Shown piece after piece: positions 43,999-52,439 of a stretch of DNA of 64,000 nucleotides (its first letter is position 1; every line of letters starts with the position of its first letter). The notes beneath the pieces were generated by a model. That model was not told the DNA's origin. It saw only the letters and a list, made by a program, of their open reading frames with translations, and made no database searches. Position numbers and translations under genes: made by a program. The DNA comes from Clostridia bacterium (GTDB taxonomy: Bacteria; Bacillota; Clostridia; Oscillospirales; CAG-272). The DNA is taken from the NCBI GenBank assembly GCA_017537175.1, contig JAFYLH010000032.1, forward strand, positions 1 to 64,000, in the 5' to 3' direction.

Positions 43999-44074
43999 TG
44001 GAGCTGGTGGACGGACTCGAACCCCCGACCTGCTGATTACAAATCAGCTGCTCTACCAACTGAGCTACACCAGC
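43999..44074 (-). tRNA. tRNA-Thr (TGT)
   Basis: 76 nt including an encoded CCA. The acceptor GCTGGTG pairs with CACCAGC. The D arm is AGCTCAGTTGGTAGAGC, the anticodon arm CTGATTTGTAATCAG (anticodon TGT) and the T arm GGGGGTTCGAGTCC. Confidence 0.96.
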
Positions 44075-44097
44075 ATCTCGAACTTGCGACGGATGTT

Positions 44098-44126
44098 ATT
44101 ATAACACGCATAAAAGTATTTGTCAA
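44098..44126 (-). promoter_or_regulatory. Sigma-A promoter of the tRNA operon
   Basis: TTGACA (44126-44121), a 17-nt spacer and TATAAT (44103-44098), 23 bp before tRNA-Thr. Both boxes match the consensus exactly. Confidence 0.85.
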
Positions 44127-44145
44127 TACCTTTTTGCATTTTTTA

Positions 44146-44634
44146 TTAATCTTTTTTTGTTCTCTTGCCGGTGGCCTTTTTGTTTGCCTTTATAATGTCC
44201 TTAAGCTCGTTCATAAAGCTCTCTATATCCTTGAATTCACGGTATACAGATGCAAAGCGGACATAGGCAACATCGTCAAGGGCGCGGAGCTTTTCCATAA
44301 CAAACTCACCTATCTCGGTAGAGGTATAGTCGCTGCGCAGAGAGTTCTGCATTTCCGACTCGATCTCATCGGCTGCGTTGTCAAGCATTTCCTTTGTAAC
44401 ATTGTTACGCTTGTAGCACGCCTTGACCATACCCGCCATCATCTTGTTGCGGTCGTATATCTCACGGCTGCCGTCCTTCTTAACGATAAAGATCGGAATA
44501 GTGTCAATGATCTCATAGGTGGTAAAGCGCTTGCCGCATTCAAGGCATTCTCTTCTTCTTCTGATGCTGGAGTTCTCTGTGGGTCTAGAGTCAATTACCT
44601 TACTTTCAGTATGTCCGCAATTAGGGCACTTCAT
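44146..44634 (-). CDS. nrdR: Transcriptional repressor NrdR
   Basis: A 162-aa regulator of ribonucleotide reductase genes. The N-terminal zinc ribbon (CPNCGH, then CLECGKRF) is followed by an ATP-cone (VKKDGSREIYDRNKMMAGM). It senses nucleotides through the cone and represses nrd genes, none of which lie in this window. The start at 44634 is chosen for AAGAAGGTGACAGTT. The C-terminus is Lys-rich. Confidence 0.95.
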   Translation of the reverse strand: MKCPNCGHTESKVIDSRPTENSSIRRRRECLECGKRFTTYEIIDTIPIFIVKKDGSREIYDRNKMMAGMVKACYKRNNVTKEMLDNAADEIESEMQNSLRSDYTSTEIGEFVMEKLRALDDVAYVRFASVYREFKDIESFMNELKDIIKANKKATGKRTKKD

Positions 44635-44663
44635 AACTGTCACCTTCTTAATCAAGATGACCT

Positions 44664-44692
44664 ATAATATCACATATTTTCGGATTTGTCAA
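44664..44692 (-). promoter_or_regulatory. Sigma-A promoter of nrdR
   Basis: TTGACA (44692-44687), a 17-nt spacer and TATTAT (44669-44664). Confidence 0.75.
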
Positions 44693-44783
44693 ATGTGTTG
44701 CAAAAACCGTCAAAGGGTGATATGATTTAATAAATTCAAATGTAATAAAACAGAGAGCCGAATGATCGGCTCTCATTTTTAAT

Positions 44784-45257
44784 TTAATTATTTCTCACAG
44801 CCTTTTCGGCATCTATTGCCAAAACAAGCATAAGCACTCTGAGGGCATTGTCGGGATCACCCACGGTGATGGAATAGGTATCCGTCCACTTCCATATCTC
44901 CTTTGCTACTACGGCAATTTCGTCGCCGGAAGAAGAATAAACCTTATAATCCCATTCCAAAAATCTACCCTCTACCTTCCAACCGTTAAAGTCGATATTG
45001 TATTTTGGCTTGAAGAAGGTGAACTCTCTTGAAATACATCCAACGTAGCTTTCACCCTTGTATATTTCGTACTTAGGAAGAAAGGTCAGTATCTTCTGTC
45101 TGACCGTGCCTAATTCTCTGCCGTAGGCATCAAAGATCTTAAAGCATTGTCCCCAGGCAAGCTGACCCTTAACGGTATATACGGTCTCTCCTGCTTCATT
45201 GAAGATATCATAGCTTCCGAACCAGGAGAACATACGCTGTTTAAATAAAAGCTTCAT
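44784..45257 (-). CDS. LURP-one-related (YxjI-like) protein
   Basis: A 157-aa protein with the tubby-like beta barrel pattern of the LURP-one-related family (YDIFNEAGETVYTVKGQL, FKIFDAYGRELGTVRQK, YKVYSSSGDEIAVVAKE). The family may bind phospholipid or act as a scaffold; its function is not settled. Its start overlaps the oxidoreductase stop by 4 nt. A short terminator-like hairpin, GAGAGCCGA-ATG-ATCGGCTCTC, lies at about 44753-44775. Confidence 0.75.
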   Translation of the reverse strand: MKLLFKQRMFSWFGSYDIFNEAGETVYTVKGQLAWGQCFKIFDAYGRELGTVRQKILTFLPKYEIYKGESYVGCISREFTFFKPKYNIDFNGWKVEGRFLEWDYKVYSSSGDEIAVVAKEIWKWTDTYSITVGDPDNALRVLMLVLAIDAEKAVRNN

Positions 45258-46534
45258 GATCTGTTTTCTATATCCTCGTAATACTTTTCAAAGTCTATTA
45301 CAACACCCTGTTTGCGGGCATCCTCGATAGCGAAGGTAATAACGTGGTTATAATAGGACTCTCGGATAGTGGGGATAGACTTACCCTCATAGCAATCATT
45401 AAGATCCTCATATATAGCCTGAACTATACCGTCGTCTCCGCCGCCGTGAGCACCTGTTATACCGCCCTTGGCATTATATTCGATGACATAATCCTTCTTT
45501 GTGATAAAGTCATAGTGATTGATTATGGTGTCTCCCTCAGTGGCAAAGCGCAGCTCACCCTTGGTGCCCATAATATGCATATGACGGCCGCCCTTGTTAA
45601 AGGCGTTCATGGTAAAGGTTACGGTAACATCATCCTCAAAGAGCATATTTACCGTCTGGTGGTCCACAACGTCGTTGTCGCATTTGAAAACACAAACACC
45701 GTACTGTGTCTCTCTGAGAGCCTTTTCTACATGCTCGTCCTCGCACTCAAAGACACCCGATGCCGTAGAGCGCATCCAGTAGCTGTTGTCCGGCATATAA
45801 AGATTTACCGCATTGTAGGGACAGGTGTCGCCTATGGGACAAGTGCCCTCGATACAACGGTAGGGCGAGCCCTCGGGGGCGTTCTTCTTTGTAAAGTATG
45901 TAAGTGCGCCGTAGGACTGAACGCTCTTGCACTTTTTACCTGTGAGCCACTGGATAATATCTATATCGTGGCAGGACTTTTGTACCAGCATATCGGCGGA
46001 TTTCTTTACATTACCCCAGTTGCCGCGAACGTAGCTGTGGGTCTGGTGAACATCACCCACACCCTCCTCGTGGTTGATGGACATAACCTCACCTATAAGT
46101 CCGTCATCAATAAGGTCCTTTACCTTCTTAAAAAGTCCTGTATAACGAAGCACGGTACAGAGGATGACCTTAACACCCTTCTTTTCTGCCGCTTCGGTGA
46201 TCATTTTACACTCCTCAAGGGTGGAGGCAATAGGCTTTTCAAGCATAAGGTGATAGCCAAGCTCGATAGCCTTGAGTGCAGGCCCCAGACGGAGTCTGTC
46301 CATAGTGGTTATCATACACAGATCTGCGATCTTGCCCTGAGCCAAAAGATCCTCCCAGGTCTCAAAGCACATTTCATCAGGGATCTTGTGCTTGCGCTGA
46401 ATAAACTCACGCTTGTTGTATACAGGCTCGGCCACCGCCACAACCTTGTACTGCTCGGGAATCTGACGCATAATTCCGGTATAGGTCTGGGCTCTGTTAC
46501 CGCCGCCTATAACCGCTACAGTGATCTTTTTCAT
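45254..46534 (-). CDS. Gfo/Idh/MocA-family oxidoreductase
   Basis: A 426-aa NAD(P)-dependent sugar oxidoreductase. The Rossmann motif IGGGNRAQTYTGI opens the protein; MLEKPIAST carries the catalytic Lys of the EKP motif, and KSCHDIDIIQW supplies the active-site His. A cysteine insert (CIEGTCPIGDTCPYNA) near residue 230 is found in some members and may bind metal. The substrate is unknown, probably a cyclic polyol or sugar derivative. It begins a two-gene unit. Confidence 0.87.
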   Translation of the reverse strand: MKKITVAVIGGGNRAQTYTGIMRQIPEQYKVVAVAEPVYNKREFIQRKHKIPDEMCFETWEDLLAQGKIADLCMITTMDRLRLGPALKAIELGYHLMLEKPIASTLEECKMITEAAEKKGVKVILCTVLRYTGLFKKVKDLIDDGLIGEVMSINHEEGVGDVHQTHSYVRGNWGNVKKSADMLVQKSCHDIDIIQWLTGKKCKSVQSYGALTYFTKKNAPEGSPYRCIEGTCPIGDTCPYNAVNLYMPDNSYWMRSTASGVFECEDEHVEKALRETQYGVCVFKCDNDVVDHQTVNMLFEDDVTVTFTMNAFNKGGRHMHIMGTKGELRFATEGDTIINHYDFITKKDYVIEYNAKGGITGAHGGGDDGIVQAIYEDLNDCYEGKSIPTIRESYYNHVITFAIEDARKQGVVIDFEKYYEDIENRS

Positions 46535-46597
46535 AATAACCTCGCAAAAATGTTGTTAGTTTGATTATATAGGAAAAATTTTGGGTTGTCAAGGAAA

Positions 46598-46769
46598 AGC
46601 TAAATTGCCGTCTGTGACGGCAGCTAAATTATTCTGCGAATAGCTAAATTTCACTTCGTGAAGCTAAATTAAATTCGCCTTTAGCTGTGCGAAGCACAAT
46701 TTAGCTACCGTAGGTAATTTAGCTGGATTCACCCAATTTAGCTCGCCGATTTTTCCGGCGAATTTAGCT
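46598..46769. repeat. Hairpin array 2 (linker AGCTAAATT / AATTTAGCT)
   Basis: Four AGCTAAATT copies (46598, 46622, 46642, 46662) alternate with GCCGTC-TGT-GACGGC, ATTC-TGC-GAAT and TCAC-TTC-GTGA. A longer middle hairpin follows. Four inverse copies AATTTAGCT (46698, 46716, 46735, 46761) then alternate with ACC-GTA-GGT, GGATTCACCC and CGCCG-N7-CGGCG. Architecture equals array 1 at 15348 with an unrelated linker. It lies between the groEL terminator and the start of the oxidoreductase gene. Confidence 0.8.
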
Positions 46770-46778
46770 GTATTAATC

Positions 46779-46805
46779 AAAAAAAGCACCCCGAAGGGTG
46801 CTTTT
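46779..46805 (-). terminator. Terminator of groESL
   Basis: AAAAAGCACCC-CGAA-GGGTGCTTTT, 6 bp past the groEL stop, with a minus-strand T run. Confidence 0.85.
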
Positions 46806-46811
46806 ATTTGA

Positions 46812-48452
<1,641 letters not shown>

Positions 48453-48465
48453 TTACCTCCAAAAA

Positions 48466-48774
<309 letters not shown>

Positions 48775-48788
48775 TTACTTTATTAAGT

Positions 48789-48815
48789 TTAGCACTCAAA
48801 CACTACGAGTGCCAA
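48789..48815. promoter_or_regulatory. CIRCE operator (HrcA-binding site)
   Basis: TTAGCACTC, 9 nt, GAGTGCCAA matches the CIRCE consensus with one mismatch in the right arm. It lies between the promoter and groES. The hrcA gene is not in the window. Confidence 0.95.
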
Positions 48816-48827
48816 AGCACATGGATA

Positions 48828-48855
48828 ATTGTACCACACAGTCGGTAAAAATCAA
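48828..48855 (-). promoter_or_regulatory. Sigma-A promoter of groESL
   Basis: TTGATT (48855-48850), a 16-nt spacer and TACAAT (48833-48828), just upstream of CIRCE. Confidence 0.7.
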
Positions 48856-48889
48856 TAGTTTGAGGGGGGTTTTTACATTTAGTTAACAT

Positions 48890-49000
48890 TTCTAATTCTC
48901 AATTCTCAATTCTTAATTCTTAATTAAATGTTGATTTTTGTCTCTTGGACAAAAATCCTCTTCAAAAATTGCGAATTGAGAATTGCGAATTGCGAATTGT
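48890..49000. repeat. Inverted element of AATTCTC and AATTGCG tandems around a hairpin
   Basis: The left arm is AATTCTC/AATTCTT tandem (48893-48921). A central hairpin GATTTTTGTC-TCTTG-GACAAAAATC follows. The right arm is AATTGCG/AATTGAG tandem (48968-49000). It covers the region where a promoter and ribosome site of the symporter gene would be expected. The piece AAATGTTGATTTTTGTC recurs at the symporter's stop codon. Confidence 0.65.
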
Positions 49001-49014
49001 CATATCTATATGGT

Positions 49015-50277
49015 ATGAATATACTTACAACCTTAAACAAACTTATTTTTTCCCCCGTTATGTTCGCTATGCTGTTTATATGCGGCGGTGTATTGCTTAT
49101 AAGATTGCGGGGATTTCCCTTGACCTCGCCTGTAAAGGTAACAAAAAGCCTGATGGGCAAAAACCTCCTCTCCTCCTTCAAGGCTATGACCGTCGCCCTT
49201 GCGGGGACTCTTGGTGTAGGGAATATCGTAGGTGTTGCCACCGCTATACATATGGGGGGCGCGGGGGCGGTGTTCTGGATGCTTGTATCCGCCTTTGCGG
49301 CAATGGTGATAAAATATGCCGAGATATACCTTGCCATACTTTACCGCAGGGGTCACCACGGAGGGGCGGCATATTATATCCGCGACGGAATGGGCAGGCC
49401 GGGACTTGCGGCTGTTTTTTCGGTCTTATGTATTATAGCCTCCTTTACCGTAGGCAATATGATACAGGTAAACGCCGTTGCCCAATCCTTTGAAAGTGAG
49501 TTTTCCTGCAATGGGCTTGTTGTGGGAAGTGTTATTGCCATACTTTGCTTCCTTGTGGTATATAAGGGAATCGGCAGCATCTCCTCCTTTACTTTAAGGA
49601 TGATACCCATACTGTCGGTGGGCTTTATCCTGTTTTCGCTTGTGATCATCATAGCCAACCGCTCTCTTATACCCGGTATAATAAAGGAAATATTCGCCTC
49701 AGCATTTAAAAAAAGCTCGGCCTTTGGAGGAGTCCTGGGGTATCTTTTGTCGGACTCGGTGCGCTATGGAGTGGTACGGGGCATAGGCTCAAATGAGGCC
49801 GGCTGCGGGACTGCGCCCACAGCACACGCCACAGCCGAAGCTACATCTCCCCGGAAGCAGGGGTGCTTTGGCATATTTGAGGTGTTTGTGGATACGGTGC
49901 TGCTCTGCACCCTCACCGCCCTTGTGATACTCATCTACCCACTGAATATCAAGGAATATGACGGCATAGTGCTTGCCGTAAAGGCATACGAATCATATTT
50001 CGGTGAGGCTGCAGGCTATATACTGTCGGGGGCGATATTCTTCTTTGCCCTGTCTACAGTTATATGCTGGTCCTACTATGCGTTTGAAGCCATACACTAT
50101 TTTACCAAAAGGGAGATATATAAAAAAGCATATCTTGTCGTCTACTGCCTTTGCTGTGTTATGGGCGCGGTCTTGTCCCTTGAATTTGTATGGGAGCTAA
50201 GCGACATAACAATAGCACTTATGACAATACTTAACTGCACGGCTGTAATCAGTTTGAAAAATAAAATTAAATGTTGA
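49015..50277 (+). CDS. Na+/alanine (AGCS-family) amino acid symporter
   Basis: A 420-aa membrane protein with about ten hydrophobic helices. The AGCS signature regions are clear: ALAGTLGVGNIVGVATAI with GG turns, RGIGSNEAGCGTAPTAHA, and PGLAAVF. It takes up alanine or glycine with sodium. The start at 49015 opens the first helix; the 5' region is the AATTGCG repeat and no Shine-Dalgarno is visible. The last codons and TGA stop lie in AAATGTTGATTTTTGTC, which also occurs upstream of the gene. Confidence 0.87.
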   Translation: MNILTTLNKLIFSPVMFAMLFICGGVLLIRLRGFPLTSPVKVTKSLMGKNLLSSFKAMTVALAGTLGVGNIVGVATAIHMGGAGAVFWMLVSAFAAMVIKYAEIYLAILYRRGHHGGAAYYIRDGMGRPGLAAVFSVLCIIASFTVGNMIQVNAVAQSFESEFSCNGLVVGSVIAILCFLVVYKGIGSISSFTLRMIPILSVGFILFSLVIIIANRSLIPGIIKEIFASAFKKSSAFGGVLGYLLSDSVRYGVVRGIGSNEAGCGTAPTAHATAEATSPRKQGCFGIFEVFVDTVLLCTLTALVILIYPLNIKEYDGIVLAVKAYESYFGEAAGYILSGAIFFFALSTVICWSYYAFEAIHYFTKREIYKKAYLVVYCLCCVMGAVLSLEFVWELSDITIALMTILNCTAVISLKNKIKC

Positions 50278-50328
50278 TTTTTGTCGGATAAGGTGTTATC
50301 ATTGTTATATATGACGGAGGTAGTTAAA

Positions 50329-51411
50329 ATGAAAAGATTACAAAAGCTTTTGGCAATTCTCTTATGTGTGGCTATGACGGCAGCTGCGCTTACATCCTGT
50401 AGCTTGTTGCCTGTATCCTTTGGCGGAAACGATCAGGATCAGGATCAGGATCACGACCACGACCACGAGGCAGTGGATACCGAGCCTTTAGATATCGGCA
50501 CCGGGTACAAGGACACAGAAAACTATAAATGGGTAGTTGTTCCCTCTGATATCGGTGGAGATATCCAGCCCATATATAATATAATGAATAACAGAATAGC
50601 AGGGCTTGATGTCTGCTTTAAGACAGAAAACGGAGTCCAGAGCATTATCGGCTATGACGGAGCTGTAAAAAATGATCTGCCCTCCGATGATTTCAGCTAC
50701 TGTGCAGCTTGCGAGTGTATTACCAACCATTATTACACCGTAACAGAGCCGGGTTATGCGGTGGTAGAAAATTCCCGCGGCCACGGCGGTGGTGTGTATA
50801 TGCCTTATATATATGATATGGATTCGGGTAAGCTGTACGCTCAGGCAATGGGAGAGTACAGCCTTAAGACCGATGTTGACCGCGCAATAGTGAGTGTATG
50901 CGTTAAATATCTCCTTACCGAGGAAGAAAAGGCCTGGTCTATGAGTGATTACGGCTACACAAATGCCTACGGCTACGGAATATATGTTAACGGCGAGCTG
51001 GTACAGTCGGGCTACGATATGTATACCCCCTACTCCTGCGGAGTGGTTGCCCTGCGTGATCAGAACGGAAAATGGGGCTACTTTGATATCAAGGGCAATG
51101 AGATCCTGCCCTGCGAGTATGATGCCTCTGCCATAGAGGATTATGACCTGGATTACAACCTCGTAAATATTCCCTATCACGCAACAGAGGGTATCCTTGC
51201 TCTCTGCAAGGACGGAAAATGGGGCTTTGCCGACACCAGAGGCAATATGCTCACCGATTTTGAGTTTGAAGAAGCAAGACCCGTACAGGGCGGCAAGGCC
51301 TGGGTCAAGACCTCTGACGGCTGGGGAGTTATAGAGATCGATCACTTCTATATGCAGGACAGCGAGCAGGCAAGAGAGGATTACGATGCCTGCAACCATT
51401 ATATGGTATAA
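50329..51411 (+). CDS. Lipoprotein with WG repeats
   Basis: A 360-aa lipoprotein (lipobox LTSC, residues 20-23) followed by a His/Asp-rich stretch (DQDQDQDHDHDHE) that could bind metal. Two clear WG/KWG repeats follow near residues 244-265 (GKWGYFDIKGNEILPCEYD) and 295-315 (GKWGFADTRGNM), plus a third GWGVIEI. WG repeats are beta-rich binding modules. The start at 50329 is chosen for GGAGGTAGTTAAA. The ligand is unknown. Confidence 0.8.
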   Translation: MKRLQKLLAILLCVAMTAAALTSCSLLPVSFGGNDQDQDQDHDHDHEAVDTEPLDIGTGYKDTENYKWVVVPSDIGGDIQPIYNIMNNRIAGLDVCFKTENGVQSIIGYDGAVKNDLPSDDFSYCAACECITNHYYTVTEPGYAVVENSRGHGGGVYMPYIYDMDSGKLYAQAMGEYSLKTDVDRAIVSVCVKYLLTEEEKAWSMSDYGYTNAYGYGIYVNGELVQSGYDMYTPYSCGVVALRDQNGKWGYFDIKGNEILPCEYDASAIEDYDLDYNLVNIPYHATEGILALCKDGKWGFADTRGNMLTDFEFEEARPVQGGKAWVKTSDGWGVIEIDHFYMQDSEQAREDYDACNHYMV

Positions 51412-51458
51412 TAGCCTTAATTAGGGGGACGGATCTCTGATTGATTGGCCAAAAAACC

Positions 51459-51492
51459 AAAGCCTCATTTTATGACAAAATGAGGCTTTTTT
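51459..51492 (+). terminator. Terminator of the WG-repeat lipoprotein gene
   Basis: AAAGCCTCATTTT-ATGAC-AAAATGAGGCTTTTTT. It ends 1 bp before the next promoter's -35 box. Confidence 0.88.
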
Positions 51493-51493
51493 C

Positions 51494-51522
51494 TTGAAAT
51501 ATCACAAATACTGTGATATAAT
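51494..51522 (+). promoter_or_regulatory. Promoter with operator dyad before the SH3-like lipoprotein gene
   Basis: TTGAAA (51494), a 17-nt spacer and TATAAT (51517). The spacer and box edges contain a perfect dyad, ATATCACA-AATAC-TGTGATAT (51499-51519). A repressor bound there would block polymerase. The regulator is unknown. Confidence 0.75.
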
Positions 51523-51565
51523 GATACAGTACTAACAAATGTACTATGAATTAGGAGACATTAAA

Positions 51566-52384
51566 ATGAAAAAAATAATTACTGTTTCATTGGCATTGAT
51601 ATTTATTCTGGGATCTCTTACCTCCTGCGGAATGGTAAAGGACAAGCTCGAAGCGGTGTTCAAGCCCAATAAGGTTGAGGCTGTCGAAGACAACGCGGTG
51701 GATCTTGAACCATTGGAGACCAAGCCGGTTGAGACCGAGCCGGTTGAGACCGACTCCTTGGAGAACAACCTTTCCGTTAATCTTAAGGATCATCTGGGAA
51801 ACTGGCATCCCGAGAGCCAGATTGGCGAAAAGGAGCTTCGTATTACCGAAATTTCCCTCAGCCATGTAATGTTCTCCCTGTGGTATGATAACGGCACCGA
51901 GCTTGAAAATGTTTCGGCTTCTCTGTCCGGAAATACCGCTGTCTTTACTATGCTCGACACAGCAAACACCATCTCAGGCGAGCTTATCTTTGGAGATACC
52001 TATGTCAAGCTGCGTATAGACGATACCAATGTAAGCTATTTTGATGTGGGTCTTACCGTGTTTGATGGCAAGCACTATACCCGTTATGAGGACTCCCAAT
52101 ACGACTATGATGTAGAGGATGGTCCCACCGACAACTATGACAGTCCTTCACTTGAGCCCTCGGTATACGTCAGATCCTTTACTATGTATGTAGCCACCGG
52201 CGGTGATACACTCCATCTGCGTGTAGGTCCGGGTCAGGATTATACAAGTCTTTGCCTTATGCCCGACAACTATCCCGTAACAGTTTGGGGCTACAGCGAC
52301 GACGGAGAGTGGTCGTATGTATATTACAGAGAAAAAGACCTTTACGGCTGGTGCTTTAACGAGTATCTTGATTTTAACGGTTGA
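51566..52384 (+). CDS. Lipoprotein with C-terminal SH3-like domain
   Basis: A 272-aa lipoprotein (lipobox LTSC). A short repeat of PVETEP type (about residues 48-62) acts as a linker. A middle beta-rich domain (about 70-170) resembles lipocalin-like or copper-resistance-type sheets only weakly. The C-terminal about 65 residues form a bacterial SH3 domain (LHLRVGPGQDYTSL, YGWCFNEYL), often a wall-binding module. The start at 51566 follows AGGAGACATTAAA. Confidence 0.75.
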   Translation: MKKIITVSLALIFILGSLTSCGMVKDKLEAVFKPNKVEAVEDNAVDLEPLETKPVETEPVETDSLENNLSVNLKDHLGNWHPESQIGEKELRITEISLSHVMFSLWYDNGTELENVSASLSGNTAVFTMLDTANTISGELIFGDTYVKLRIDDTNVSYFDVGLTVFDGKHYTRYEDSQYDYDVEDGPTDNYDSPSLEPSVYVRSFTMYVATGGDTLHLRVGPGQDYTSLCLMPDNYPVTVWGYSDDGEWSYVYYREKDLYGWCFNEYLDFNG

Positions 52385-52392
52385 TAAGCTAT

Positions 52393-52419
52393 AAAAGCTC
52401 TCCGACAGGAGAGCTTTTG
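52393..52419 (+). terminator. Terminator of the SH3-like lipoprotein gene
   Basis: AAAAGCTCTCC-GACA-GGAGAGCTTTTG directly after the stop. The next gene starts 21 bp later with no obvious promoter between, so partial read-through is likely. Confidence 0.8.
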
Positions 52420-52439
52420 TTACAGGAATAGGAGGAAAT

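Noticed and set aside
45344..46564. A 406-codon plus-strand frame
   Set aside because: Antisense to the clear Gfo/Idh/MocA oxidoreductase gene; no motif and no ribosome site.
46598..46769. Possible CRISPR array
   Set aside because: The repeated words are only 9 nt, spacers are self-complementary and 9-32 nt long, the word inverts halfway, and no cas gene is present.
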